Of a stretch of DNA of 64,000 nt, positions 1 to 10,629 are shown piece by piece; within the stretch, counting starts at the first letter, position 1, and each line of letters begins with the position of its first letter. A model generated the notes under the pieces. The model did not search any database and was not told the DNA's origin. It was given only the letters and a program-made list of their open reading frames with translations. This stretch comes from JACMLD01 sp963705285 (GTDB lineage Bacteria > Bacteroidota > Bacteroidia > Chitinophagales > Chitinophagaceae). The stretch is from positions 3,472,001 through 3,536,000 of the forward strand of contig OY970066.1 in assembly GCA_963705285.1 (NCBI GenBank), in the 5' to 3' direction. The position numbers and the translations under genes are program-made.

Positions 1-2
1 TG

Positions 3-1139
3 CTAAACGGAAAGTTTTCGCTGTACAAAAATGCATGGTCTGCAACAGACAAAGTAGCACAGGCCAACAATTTTGCACAATTGTTTCTTGATAAGGCGAG
101 CGCAGAAAATATTTTCATCCGCATGTATAAATTCCCCGATGCAGTGCATTGGTATGATTACAATAATATTCCCCGGCAATTATGGAACAACGGTGGCGCT
201 GCGCAAACCAACCCGACACTCAACTTTGTGGAGATGTTTGAAGGCCTTCCCAAAAATGCCGATGGAAGTTTTCAAACTACCGATGCCGGTGGCAAGTATG
301 TACTGTATGATAACCTGAGCGGTCCGTTTGTAAATGCAGAACCGCGTTTGAAAGGCACGGTGCTTTTACCCGGCGATGTATTCAAAGGCGTGGCTATAGA
401 AATGAGAAGGGGTATCTATACCGGTCCGGTGGCGGGCGGTATAAGCAGGTTGCAACCATTGGGTTCAACCGCCACTTACCCCACCACTAACTTCATTGGC
501 CAGGCCGGTCCTGAAATTACTACTGCGTTCGTAACCCTGCCCGATGGTACGCGGATGAACTCAGCGGGCGCCAGCGGATTTTATTCTAACATCAATGGCG
601 TTGCCAGCGGTATCTCAGGCTTTTCGGTAAGAAAATACCTTGATCCTGCAAAAGCCACGGCCGATATTGCCAACAATCGTTCTGAGCAAAGCTGGATTGA
701 AATGCGTTATGCAGAAGTGTTACTGAACCGGGCAGAAGCGGCGTATGAATTATACAGTGCAGGGCAGGCAGGTACTTACCAGCAGCAGGCGTTAACAGAT
801 ATCAATGCCATCCGCGAACGCGCAGGAGCAACACTTACCACGCTGGCACAATTGAATTCAGTGGATACCATCCGTAAAGAAAGAAGAAAAGAACTGGCCT
901 TTGAAAACAAAACCTGGTGGGATTTGCGCAGATGGCGCATCATAGACAAAGAGCAGAACAATACCCAATGGCGTATCCTCAACCCCATATTTGCTTTCAA
1001 CGCGCTGAAATACTTTTTTGACGACCGCCCAGATGAAAGAAATACCCGTTTCACATTTGACCCAAGATGGTATTACCAGCAAATACCCGCCGGCGTAATT
1101 GCCAAGAGTTTAAATATTGTTCAAAATCCAGGCTACTAA
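3..1139 (+). CDS. SusD/RagB-type glycan-binding lipoprotein, C-terminal part
   Basis: This is the last 378 residues of a SusD-family outer-membrane glycan-binding protein. The frame is open at the left window edge, so the lipobox, the N-terminal TPR part and presumably the partner SusC porin lie outside. The family C-terminus is clear: EMRYAEVLLNRAEA, then INAIRERAGA, the IRKERRKELAFEN block and WWDLRRWR. Such proteins cap a SusC barrel and hand it oligosaccharides at the cell surface. It opens a co-directional cluster with alpha-mannosidases and a mannose-6-phosphate isomerase, so a mannose-containing glycan is the likely ligand; that is inferred from neighbours only. The next gene starts 14 bp after its stop. 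Confidence 0.93.
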   Translation, partial: LNGKFSLYKNAWSATDKVAQANNFAQLFLDKASAENIFIRMYKFPDAVHWYDYNNIPRQLWNNGGAAQTNPTLNFVEMFEGLPKNADGSFQTTDAGGKYVLYDNLSGPFVNAEPRLKGTVLLPGDVFKGVAIEMRRGIYTGPVAGGISRLQPLGSTATYPTTNFIGQAGPEITTAFVTLPDGTRMNSAGASGFYSNINGVASGISGFSVRKYLDPAKATADIANNRSEQSWIEMRYAEVLLNRAEAAYELYSAGQAGTYQQQALTDINAIRERAGATLTTLAQLNSVDTIRKERRKELAFENKTWWDLRRWRIIDKEQNNTQWRILNPIFAFNALKYFFDDRPDERNTRFTFDPRWYYQQIPAGVIAKSLNIVQNPGY

Positions 1140-1153
1140 TTAAAAACAGCATA

Positions 1154-1894
1154 ATGAAAAATATTGCATTCGCAGCTGCTATGGGCATGATTGTACTCAT
1201 AGGCAATTCCTGCAAAAAAAACGATAATTTGCCCGCACCTGCTGAAACCCTGCGCGGAAATATTATAGACGCCAGCACCAAACAAAATGTGCAAAGCGAA
1301 GTATCGGGCGATAATGGCGCCGGCACACGCATCCGCTTGCTTGAGACAAGCTGGAGCGATAACCCCACACCACTGTACCTGGCCACCAAACAAGACGGAA
1401 CATACAACAATACCAAGGTGTTTGCCGCCACTTACAAGATAATTGCAGAAGGTGCGTTCGTTCCCATGGATCTTGCAGGCAATGATCAAACACAGACCGT
1501 TAACGTAAAAGGCGTTACCACCGTTGACTTTACCGTAGAGCCATTTCTGCGCGTGGCCTGGGTGGGGCAACCCGTTACCAACGCAGACGGTTCTGTTAGT
1601 GTACAGGTAACCGTTAGCCGTGGTACTACCAATACCGCTTTTCAGCAGGCAATCATCAACCTCGGCTTATTTATATCTCCCAGCGAATATGTGGGCAACA
1701 ATAATTACGATAGCCGGTATTCTACCTTATTAACATATTCTGGTACCACCGGTAATGCGATTGTAGGCCAAACCATAACGCTTACCAGTAAACCGCTGCC
1801 AAAAAGAGAGTGGTTTCTGCGCGTTGGGTCTAGAATCAGTTTTGGTACAAACCGCTATAATTACTCTGATATAAGACCGGTAACCATCAATTAA
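1154..1894 (+). CDS. DUF3823-like surface lipoprotein next to SusD
   Basis: A 246-residue lipoprotein with a type II signal peptide (MKNIAFAAAMGMIVLIGNSC, lipidated Cys at residue 20). It resembles the DUF3823 proteins that follow SusD genes in Bacteroidota and are thought to be accessory glycan-binding proteins. Residues about 35-125 look like a carboxypeptidase-regulatory-like beta-sandwich (LRGNIIDAST, QDGTYNNTKVFAATYKI); the rest is probably a second beta domain. An upstream in-frame start at 1067 would overlap the SusD gene by 73 bp and bury the signal peptide, so the ATG at 1154 is preferred. Ligand unknown; family assignment from pattern recognition. Confidence 0.75.
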   Translation: MKNIAFAAAMGMIVLIGNSCKKNDNLPAPAETLRGNIIDASTKQNVQSEVSGDNGAGTRIRLLETSWSDNPTPLYLATKQDGTYNNTKVFAATYKIIAEGAFVPMDLAGNDQTQTVNVKGVTTVDFTVEPFLRVAWVGQPVTNADGSVSVQVTVSRGTTNTAFQQAIINLGLFISPSEYVGNNNYDSRYSTLLTYSGTTGNAIVGQTITLTSKPLPKREWFLRVGSRISFGTNRYNYSDIRPVTIN

Positions 1895-1972
1895 AAATGG
1901 GGGAAATACCGGGCAGGAGACGGATGATCATTACTCCGGCTTTCATTTTGTGCTATTGCTGAAACAAGTTAC

Positions 1973-4880
1973 ATGCTCAAACTGATAAAATTTTGTATTG
2001 CGGCGCTGGTAGTAGCATGTGGTGGATGTTCTTCTTCGCCCACCGCATCTGCACAGCGGCCGGGTGGCGACGCAGCGGGGCTGGCCTGGCGGTTTGAACC
2101 GTTTTATCGCTACAGGGCAGATGGCCTGGCAGGTAGGCCTGTCCGCATCCGGCTGAAAGATACGGCCTGGCACGGTGCGGTAGATGTAACAGTGACGTAT
2201 AACCGTATAACGGAAACAACACGCTTCACCAGCAGCGATACCCTTTTCCAAAAAGGGTTAGTGCTTCCCGCCGGAGCGGGTGAAGATAGCGCCGCAACCG
2301 TTGAGCTAACACTGGCATATGCCGATAAAAACTTTTCGGCAACCATGCGGGTACCACGCATGAAAAAATATACGGTATACATCTATCCGCATGCGCACCT
2401 GGATATTGGTTACACAGCCCTTCCTGAAAATGTTAGAAAGCTGCAGGTAAGAAATATTGATGTGGGTATAGACCTGGCAGAAAAAACACAGTCTTATCCT
2501 GAAGGCGCGCGCTTTGTCTGGAACCCCGAAGCCACCTGGATTGTAAGCGAATACCTGCACCAGGCATCCGCAGAAAAAAAGAAAAAATTTATTGCCGCCG
2601 TGAAAAAAGGGTGGGTTCAGATAGACGCCGGGCATTCAAACATCAATACCTCCACCTGTTCTGATGAAGAACTCCTGCATTTTTTTGACAACAGTACATC
2701 CATTCAACAGCAAACAGGCATCCCTATCTCATCTATGGTGCAATTTGATGTACCCGGGGCGGCATGGGGACTGGTGCCGGCAGCAGCGCAGTTTGGCGTG
2801 CGCGGTATGATCAGTTTCCCCAACAATTATGATACGCGCAAAGATTTGGAACATAAACCATTTTATTGGCTGGCACCGGACGGCAAAACAAAGATGCTTT
2901 TTCTGCAGGGTTTTCCTTACGGTATCGGTTATACGATCAAGGGAAATCACTACGGACTCTCCAGGCTGCAACAGTATACCAGCAATTACGACCGTGTTCA
3001 AACCAATGAGCCATTGAAGAATTTTCTGGATCCATTTATTTTTCATGAATTATCCAGTGCAGCCATACAGCAGTCGCCCTATGATTTGTTTGCCATGACC
3101 TGGTCGATGGCCGATAATTGTGTAATTGATGCAGACCTGCCGGAAGCAGTAAAAGCATGGAATGAAAAATATGCTTACCCGCATTTGGTCATTAGTGGAT
3201 CCAAAACAATATTGGATGCCTATGAAAAAAAATATGCTGCTATTATTCCGTCTTATCGCGGAGATTTCACAGAGTTCTGGACGAATGGGCTTGGGTCTGA
3301 TGCAGCCAGTGTGGGTGAGGGAAGAAAAGGCAAGGAAGCACTGGTACAGGCGGAAACACTTTGGAGCATGTTGCAGCCTCGGCAAGACACCGCAATCAGC
3401 TATTGACAGTGCCTGGGAAGATTGTTTGCTGAGCGCAGAACATACCTGGGGCGCACAGGATTCTCATTCTGAACTTGCCCGGCAGGTGGAAAAAATAAAA
3501 GCCGGTTATTTCACACGCGCAGGTACGGAAAGTGCCGCACTCAATAACCGCTTGCTGAGCCAGTACCAGGATGCAATTGCCAAAGGATTTTGCGTTATTA
3601 ATACCTTATCATGGAATCGCAGCGGTATTGTTACTCTTACCAAAGCGCAAGCCCAGGGTGAGGTTCACATTGTGGACGATCACAATCAGCCGGTACTATG
3701 CCAGCGGCTGTCAAGCGGCGAACTTATTTTTCTAGCCAACGATATACCTGCTCTTGGCTCCCGTTATTATTCCATCCATGGCGGGCCAATTGATACGGCC
3801 AACGGCATGGCCATTGCGCAAACCCTTTTGCAGAATGGTGCACTGGCGGTAGAGTTGAACAAATCAACAGGCAATATCAAAAGTGTAAAAGATCTGGCAG
3901 ATGGTTATGAATATGCAGACGCTACCGGCGGCATCAATAGTTACTGGTATGTGGCCGGTGTATATAACGGAGAAGACAGACCGAAAACCCCGGTAACCGT
4001 AGAAAATGCATCCTTCAGCGTTAAAGAAAAAGGTCCCCTGTTGATCTCGGTAATGGTACGCTCAAATGCGCCTGGCGTAGATTACCTTGAACGTGAAATA
4101 CGCCTCTTCAGAAACAACAATGCCATTGAAATAAAAAATACGTTACATAAAGTACCAACAAAGAACAAAGAGAGCGTTCACATAGGCTTTTCATTCGCTA
4201 TTCCCGGTGGTGTAAGCCGCATGGACATGCCCTGGAGCATTGTTGAACCCAATAAAGATCAATTGTACGCTGCCAACAAAAATTGGTTTGCCATTCAGCG
4301 TTGGGCCGATGTGTCCAATGCCAGTCACGGTGTTACCCTATCGCCAGTTCAAGCACCGCTTATTGAGTGGGGCGAAATAGCTGGAAATATATTGGATGGC
4401 GCCCGCCAGTACAGCTTATGGAAAAAAGATCTGGCACCATCCTCCACCTTATACTCTTTTGTGCTGAATAATCACTGGGATACTAATTTTCCGCTAGAAC
4501 AGGGAGGAATAATAAACGAATCATATGCCCTGCAATTTCACCATGGTTACGATGCGGTAGTCGCCACCCGGTTTGGCTTAGAAACGCATCGCCCATTGCT
4601 GGTAGTGCAGGCAGCAAAAAATATTATTGAAAAACCAATCGTTCGCATCGGCCATCCAGCCATTGTGCTGTCTTTATTAAAAGCAACCGGTGGTAACCGT
4701 GAGTTACTGCTACGGCTCAGGTCGGTTGCTGATTCGGCAGCATCGCCACAATTATCCTGGCCATCGGCCAAGCCAAAGAAGATAGTGGTATGCAATGCAG
4801 CGGAAACGCCTATGGGTGAAATAGACAACAATTTTCAGGTAGCGCCCTTTGGCATGGCAACACTGAAACTTATTTATTAA
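1973..4880 (+). pseudogene. GH38-type alpha-mannosidase gene with a +1 frameshift
   Basis: Two overlapping open frames (1973-3406 and one ending at 4880) are the N- and C-terminal parts of a single GH38-like alpha-mannosidase of about 968 residues. The first has a signal peptide or lipobox (VVACGGC), zinc ligands His142 and Asp144 in PHAHLDIGY, and the likely nucleophile/ligand Asp259 in QFDVPGAAWG. The second carries the fourth zinc ligand, the His of AEHTWGA (codon 3441-3443), and the beta-rich C-terminal region. Reading ...TLWSML then SLGKTPQS... needs one base to be skipped near 3374. Without a frame change the first product (477 residues) lacks a zinc ligand. It could be a real mutation, an assembly error, or less likely recoding. 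The second half shows no added decay, so any mutation is recent. Confidence 0.85.
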
Positions 4881-4964
4881 TACTGCTATGCAGCCACACA
4901 GCGGTAAAAAAATATAACATCAATTGTGCCAGTGGTAACATGATGACTGGTATGGAATCTTTAA

Positions 4965-6824
4965 ATGAACAAAAGCCAATTCAAGATTATGGTGGGAATT
5001 TCAAAGCAAGACGGGCAGGTAGGTGAACAACTGCAAAGCCGTTTTAGAAAAAGCCGGCAGGCGCTGCTGCCTTACCAGTTAACCGGAAAAACAAACGGCA
5101 CGCAAGGGTATGATATTTATCCCTATCATTCTTTGGGCAATGGTAAAATTCATAATGGCTATGCCAGCCTTGCCAAATGGATAACCGGGTATCGTTGCGT
5201 GATCATCGATGGTTTTAGTGGTGTGTTGTGGAATGATGTGCAGACCTGTCTGCAAGATGCCCTTGCTGCACTTGGGTTAAAAATTCAATGGATAGATGTA
5301 TCGCAGTTCCTGCGCGACGAAAAAGAAATACAGCAATTGGTGGCGCCCTTTCTGGGTGAGCGCGATTCTGTGTGGGGTACAAAAACCACGTTGCAGCTGC
5401 AGGATTTTTTTACCATGGATTTGTTGGCCACGCCTGTCATCGATAAAAATTATGATTGCACTATCATTATAGGTACGGGTGCTGCGTTGTATCATGCCGA
5501 AGCCCCTGTTGTGTACCTCGATGTTCCCAAAAATGAAATACAGTACCGGGCAAGGGCTGCTGCTATTACCAACCTGGGTATGGCGCAGGCAGATGAACCC
5601 GCCCACATGTATAAGCAGTTTTATTTTGTTGACTGGGTGGTACTGAACAATTATCAAAATGCCATCCGCCGAAGAATTACCGTTCAGGCAGATGCGCAAT
5701 GGAAAAGCAATATCAACTGGATGCTGGCAAAAGATTTACAAAACGGTCTTCAGCAACTTACACAAACAGTATTGCGCGTTAGGCCATGGTTTGAAGCAGG
5801 TGCCTGGGGAGGGCAGTGGATGAAAGAACATATAGAAGGATTGAATAAGGAAGAAATCAACTATGCATGGTCGTTTGAGTTAATTGTTCCAGAGAACGGC
5901 GTTTTATTTGAAAGCAATCAATATTTGCTGGAAGTACCGTTTGATTTGCTGATGCAGGCAGGCTACCAGGCTATTATTGGCAGGCATGCTGACTTTTTTG
6001 GAAAGGAATTTCCCATCCGGTTCGACTTTTTAGATACCTGGGATGGTGGTAACCTGTCTGTTCAATGCCACCCCTCACTGCCATATATACGCGAAAACTT
6101 TGGCGAACACATCACACAGGATGAAACCTATTATATACTGGATTGCAAAGAAAATGCACAGGTGTTTCTCGGTTTTCAGGAAGGGATTGACCCCGCCCGC
6201 TTTAAAACAGCGTTGCAAGACAGCAAGAACAACGGTGAGGCAATTGCGATAACAGATTACGTGCAATCGCATCCCGCCAACAAACACGACTTGTTTCTGA
6301 TTCCAAACGGTACGGTACACAGTGCCGGTGCCAATAACCTTGTACTGGAGATCAGTGCTACACCTTATATTTTCACGTTTAAAATGTACGACTGGCTGCG
6401 GCTGGATCTAAATGGCGAACCGCGCGCCATCAACATAGAACACGCGTATAACAATCTTCGCTTTGAACGGCAGGGTGACCTGGTAAAAAAGGAATTAATT
6501 TCAACGCCCGTTCAAATAGAAAGTGGAACTGGTTATGAAGTATGGCATTTGCCTACGCATGCGGAGCATTTTTATGATGTTCACCGCGTGGAGTTTGATA
6601 AAGAATTCCCCGCGTCAACCAATGATAGCTGTCATGTGCTGATGCTGGTAGAAGGCAGCGCCATTACGGTGAGACTGGACAACCATGAGCAGGCATTCAG
6701 CTTTGCAGAAACTTTTGTAATACCCGCTGCGGTTGGCAACTATACAATTATTAACCAGGGAAGCGGCCGGGCAAAAGTGGTAAAGGCATTTATTAAAAAC
6801 GATATTGATTTTTTAAAGTACTAA
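4965..6824 (+). CDS. manA: Class I mannose-6-phosphate isomerase with N-terminal extra domain
   Basis: A 619-residue cytoplasmic protein interconverting mannose-6-phosphate and fructose-6-phosphate. The isomerase cupin occupies roughly residues 270-619; zinc ligands by comparison with type I isomerases are Gln367 and His369 (SVQCHPS), Glu387 (DETYYIL) and His452 (GTVHSAG). The first 250 residues are not part of a standard ManA. They look like a degenerate nucleotide-kinase fold: RCVIIDGFSGVLW stands where a P-loop would be, but the GK(S/T) is missing. Similar long isomerases exist in Bacteroidota. There is no signal peptide. It sits between alpha-mannosidase genes and would feed released, phosphorylated mannose into glycolysis. 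Confidence 0.88.
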   Translation: MNKSQFKIMVGISKQDGQVGEQLQSRFRKSRQALLPYQLTGKTNGTQGYDIYPYHSLGNGKIHNGYASLAKWITGYRCVIIDGFSGVLWNDVQTCLQDALAALGLKIQWIDVSQFLRDEKEIQQLVAPFLGERDSVWGTKTTLQLQDFFTMDLLATPVIDKNYDCTIIIGTGAALYHAEAPVVYLDVPKNEIQYRARAAAITNLGMAQADEPAHMYKQFYFVDWVVLNNYQNAIRRRITVQADAQWKSNINWMLAKDLQNGLQQLTQTVLRVRPWFEAGAWGGQWMKEHIEGLNKEEINYAWSFELIVPENGVLFESNQYLLEVPFDLLMQAGYQAIIGRHADFFGKEFPIRFDFLDTWDGGNLSVQCHPSLPYIRENFGEHITQDETYYILDCKENAQVFLGFQEGIDPARFKTALQDSKNNGEAIAITDYVQSHPANKHDLFLIPNGTVHSAGANNLVLEISATPYIFTFKMYDWLRLDLNGEPRAINIEHAYNNLRFERQGDLVKKELISTPVQIESGTGYEVWHLPTHAEHFYDVHRVEFDKEFPASTNDSCHVLMLVEGSAITVRLDNHEQAFSFAETFVIPAAVGNYTIINQGSGRAKVVKAFIKNDIDFLKY

Positions 6825-6833
6825 TAGCGCTGT

Positions 6834-9155
6834 ATGAAAAAATTAATGGCATTTTCTTTCACGTATTTTTTACTGGTACAACTCATCGCCCAACAAAAAC
6901 AACCGGTAGATTATGCTGACCCTTTGTTGGGTACATCAGAATCGCGCTGGATGCTCAACCCCGGTGCCACCATGCCGTTTGGTATGGTGCAACTGGCGCC
7001 CGATAACCAGGGCGGCGTATGGAAATCTGGGTATGAATATTCTCTCAATAATATTGGCGGCTTCAGTCATATTCATTCATGGACAATGGCCGGATTGTCC
7101 GTAATGCCCACAGTTGGTGTTCTTAATACGCGGAGAGGCCCGGCTGATGGCCCCACCACTGGCTGGACAACCGGCTACCGCTCACGCATTGATAAACCCA
7201 GTGAAAAAGCGAGTCCCGGCTACTATGCGGTAACGCTGATGAATGGTAATATTCATACAGAACTTACTACCACCACGCGTACAGGCTTCTTCCGTTTTAC
7301 ATTTCCGGAAGAAGAGAATGCGCATATTTTGCTTGATCTCGATATTCCGTTTGAAAATACGGCAGAGATACTCGATGCCAGTTTTAAAAGAATATCTGAT
7401 ACAGAAATTGAAGGGTACTCGCACCAGAAATGGAGCTGGAATGAATACACCGTGCATTTTGTGGTACGGTTCAACAAACCCATGAAAGCATTTGGGGGTT
7501 GGCGCGGTAATACCGTTATTAAAGACTCTGCAGTCATAAACGGCAAAGGCAAAATGGGTGCGCATGCAGATTTTAATACAACAAAAGGTGAAACCATCCT
7601 GATGCAAACCGCTATTTCGCTGGTGAGCGTTGATCAGGCACGGTTGAATATGACTACCGAACTGAATGCGTTTGGCTGGAACTTTGATGCCGTACACCAG
7701 CACGCCAGGAAAACATGGAATGATTTGCTCAGCAAGATCACAGTAGAGGGGGGCACCGAAGCCAACAAAAAGAAATTCTATTCCAACTTTTATAGGTCAT
7801 ATGTGGCGCGTACTACCTGGAGCGATGTAAATGGAAAATATGTAGACGTAAATGAAAAAGTGCAGCAAGTAGATCCCAGGAATCCCATGTATGGCAGTGA
7901 TGCCTTGTGGAATACCTTTTGGAACCTGAACCAGTTATGGGGACTCGTTAATCCTGATCTTACCAGCAATTGGGTAAAATCTTTGCTTGAGATATACAAT
8001 ACGGGCGGATGGTTGCCCAAAGGGCCCGCCGGACTGGAGTATTCAGGCATCATGGAAGCATCGCATGAAATTCCATTGATAGTAGGTGCCTACCAGAAAG
8101 GCATACGCGATTTTGATGTACAGAATGCCATGAAGGCCATGGTGCACCAGCAAACAACGCCCGGTGTAGTTACACCGGAGAATGGTTTTGCCGGCAATAA
8201 ATTTTTAGCTTCTTACATAAAACTGGGTTATGTGCCGCAGGAAGAAGGGCAGGTGTCCAATACATTAGAATATGCGTATGACGACTGGTGCGTATCTCAG
8301 TTTGCAAAAGCTATTGGTAAAGAAGATGTATACAAACAGTTTATTGAGCGTGCAGGCAATTATAAAAATGTGTTTGATACTTCCAGTAAATACATCCGCA
8401 TGAAGCATGCAGACGGCAGCTGGGTAAAGGAATGGACGCCTTTCTGCTGTACCAGCTTTAATGGCCCCGGTTACCTCGAAGGCAATGCCTGGCAATACAG
8501 TTTCTTTAACCCGCATGATGTGCAGGGAATTTTAAACCTGATGGGGCGCGATGAATTTAATAAACGGCTGGATGAAGGTTTCAAAAAATCAGTGAAGTTT
8601 AACTTTAATGCCGATGGCGATTTATATGACCTGGTACCCATCAACCATGGCAACCAGCCCAACATGCAGGCAGCATGGTTGTTTAATTACTCAGGCAAAC
8701 CATGGCTCACGCAACATTGGAGCCGTGAAATTATGAACCGTTATTATGGCACTACACCTTATCACGGGTGGCTGGGCGATGAAGACGAAGGACAAATGGG
8801 CGCGTGGTTTGTAATGAGTGCTATGGGCTTGTTTGAAACGAACGGTGGCGCATCGGTACAACCATTTTACGAAATTGGCAGCCCGTTGTTTGAAAAGGCC
8901 ACCATACGGCTTGATCCCAAATACTACAGCGGTAAAACATTTACTATTATAGCAAAAGGTGTGTCTGATGTGAACCGTTATGTACAGTCAGCACAACTGG
9001 ATGGTAAGCCGCTTACCAAACCATGGTTTTATCATGCCGATCTGGTAGATGGTGGGTCGCTTATATTGCAGATGGGGCCAAAGCCAAACATGCAATGGGG
9101 TAGCAAACCCGGTGATGCACCGCCGTCTATGTCGGCAAATAATGAGAAGAAATAG
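6834..9155 (+). CDS. GH92 exo-alpha-mannosidase (first copy)
   Basis: A 773-residue secreted GH92 enzyme, a calcium-dependent inverting exo-alpha-mannosidase family. It has a signal peptide (cleavage near LIAQ/Q) followed directly by the GH92 start DPLLGTSESRWMLNPGATMP. The (alpha/alpha)6 domain contains EGNAWQY (Glu549, the expected general acid), NHGNQPNMQAAWLFNYSG, and the acidic patch GDEDEGQMGAW (Asp649-Glu652) that holds the expected base. It starts 9 bp after the isomerase gene, so the two are likely cotranscribed. Linkage specificity (alpha-1,2, 1,3 or 1,4) cannot be read from sequence. The C-terminus ends in a short Gly/Pro/Ser-rich tail. Confidence 0.95.
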   Translation: MKKLMAFSFTYFLLVQLIAQQKQPVDYADPLLGTSESRWMLNPGATMPFGMVQLAPDNQGGVWKSGYEYSLNNIGGFSHIHSWTMAGLSVMPTVGVLNTRRGPADGPTTGWTTGYRSRIDKPSEKASPGYYAVTLMNGNIHTELTTTTRTGFFRFTFPEEENAHILLDLDIPFENTAEILDASFKRISDTEIEGYSHQKWSWNEYTVHFVVRFNKPMKAFGGWRGNTVIKDSAVINGKGKMGAHADFNTTKGETILMQTAISLVSVDQARLNMTTELNAFGWNFDAVHQHARKTWNDLLSKITVEGGTEANKKKFYSNFYRSYVARTTWSDVNGKYVDVNEKVQQVDPRNPMYGSDALWNTFWNLNQLWGLVNPDLTSNWVKSLLEIYNTGGWLPKGPAGLEYSGIMEASHEIPLIVGAYQKGIRDFDVQNAMKAMVHQQTTPGVVTPENGFAGNKFLASYIKLGYVPQEEGQVSNTLEYAYDDWCVSQFAKAIGKEDVYKQFIERAGNYKNVFDTSSKYIRMKHADGSWVKEWTPFCCTSFNGPGYLEGNAWQYSFFNPHDVQGILNLMGRDEFNKRLDEGFKKSVKFNFNADGDLYDLVPINHGNQPNMQAAWLFNYSGKPWLTQHWSREIMNRYYGTTPYHGWLGDEDEGQMGAWFVMSAMGLFETNGGASVQPFYEIGSPLFEKATIRLDPKYYSGKTFTIIAKGVSDVNRYVQSAQLDGKPLTKPWFYHADLVDGGSLILQMGPKPNMQWGSKPGDAPPSMSANNEKK

Positions 9156-9180
9156 ATCAATAAAATTCAACGATTGAACC

Positions 9181-10629
9181 ATGCAAACCACGGTTAAAAA
9201 AATATCCATTCTTTCTGTTACGTTGGTGGCCTCACTCGGCGGCTTTCTTTTTGGATTTGATATGGCCGTTATATCAGGCGTGTTGCCGCTGGTACAAAAA
9301 CAATTCAACCTCTCTGCTTTCCAGGAAGGTTGGTTTGTGTCTGTGGCATTGGTGGGCTGTATTGTGGGCGTAGCTTTTTCAGGCGAGCTGGCCGATAGAA
9401 TGGGCAGAAAAAAACCACTGCTGTTATCAGCCGTATTATTTGTGCTGTCTGCGCTGGGCTGTGCGGTGGCGCCTTCCCTATCGTTGATCATTGTTGCGCG
9501 GTTTTTAGGTGGGGTGGGCATTGGCATTGCCTCTAATGTGGTACCCTTGTATATTTCTGAGATAGCACCCGCCAAAAGCCGTGGCCGGTTGATAACCTAT
9601 TACCAGTTTGCATTAACGTTTGGCATTCTGGTGGCTTATTTAACCAATGCAGGCCTTGTTAAATATGCGTTTACTCATACCAGTGAGACTGCAACAGGTT
9701 TTGCAGCATCGTTTTATACTACCGAAGTATGGCGTGCCATGTTGGGGTTAGGTTGCATTCCGGCAGTATTGTTTTTGCTGGGTTTATTTATGGTGCCCGA
9801 AAGTCCGCGGTGGTTGTTTCAGCAAAACCGGGTAGACAAAGCCAACCAGGTGCTGGAAGCGCTTGGCATAGAGCAGGACATAAAAGAATCAGTACCATCT
9901 TCAAACAAAGAAAATGAGACCGCATCTTATAAAGAACTTTTTTCGCCACGTTGGCGCAGGGCATTACTGATTGGTGTATTGTTGCCGTTGTTTTCTCAGT
10001 TTAGCGGTATCAACGCTATCATTTATTACGGGCCCAGTATCTTAAGCAATGCAGGCATATCGCTGGATAATTCTTTGCTTAGCCAGGTGATCTTTGGCGC
10101 GGCCAATATGTTGTTTACGCTTATCGCAATCTGGAAGGTAGACAGCGCCGGCCGCAGGCCACTGTACCTTGCAGGTACAGCCGGGGCGGCCATCAGTTTG
10201 CTCTGCACCGGTATATGTTTTGCCGTGGGTGCTACTGGTACTATTTGGTTGCTCATTAGTGTATTGTTGTTCCTGGCCTGTTTTGCTTTTTCCATCGGCC
10301 CGTTAAAGTTTGTAATAGCAGCAGAAATTTTTCCCAATAAAATACGCGGACGTGCTATGGCCATCAGTATTATGGTCATGTGGGTGGCTGATACCATTGT
10401 TGGGCAGCTAACGCCCGTACTGCTGAAAGAGATCGGCACTGCTGCTACCTTCTATGCCTTTGCTGCCTTTTGCGTGATAGCATTTGTTACGGTATACAAA
10501 TTGTTGCCCGAAACCAAGGGTAAATCGCTGGAAGAAATTGAGGCAGGCTGGAAATCAGTTAGTGAGGTGAATGCTCCGGCAACTTCGTTGCCGCTCAACA
10601 GTGGCATTGGTAAAATACAAAAGCCATGA
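9181..10629 (+). CDS. MFS sugar porter (XylE/GLUT-like)
   Basis: A 482-residue, 12-helix major facilitator of the sugar-porter subfamily, which brings monosaccharides across the inner membrane, usually with protons. Hallmarks in order: ADRMGRKKP loop, RFLGGVGIGIASNVVPLYI, PESPRWL after helix 6, QFSGINAIIYYGPSI in helix 7, and the terminal PETKGKSLEEIE. Its stop overlaps the kinase start by four bases (ATGA), so import and phosphorylation are probably translationally coupled. Given the locus, mannose is the likely substrate, but the sequence does not prove it. Confidence 0.93.
   Translation: MQTTVKKISILSVTLVASLGGFLFGFDMAVISGVLPLVQKQFNLSAFQEGWFVSVALVGCIVGVAFSGELADRMGRKKPLLLSAVLFVLSALGCAVAPSLSLIIVARFLGGVGIGIASNVVPLYISEIAPAKSRGRLITYYQFALTFGILVAYLTNAGLVKYAFTHTSETATGFAASFYTTEVWRAMLGLGCIPAVLFLLGLFMVPESPRWLFQQNRVDKANQVLEALGIEQDIKESVPSSNKENETASYKELFSPRWRRALLIGVLLPLFSQFSGINAIIYYGPSILSNAGISLDNSLLSQVIFGAANMLFTLIAIWKVDSAGRRPLYLAGTAGAAISLLCTGICFAVGATGTIWLLISVLLFLACFAFSIGPLKFVIAAEIFPNKIRGRAMAISIMVMWVADTIVGQLTPVLLKEIGTAATFYAFAAFCVIAFVTVYKLLPETKGKSLEEIEAGWKSVSEVNAPATSLPLNSGIGKIQKP

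Noticed and set aside
3360..3406. Programmed +1 frameshifting in the GH38 gene
   Set aside because: No slippery heptamer, internal Shine-Dalgarno or stop-codon context known for +1 recoding is seen; mutation or sequencing error is simpler.
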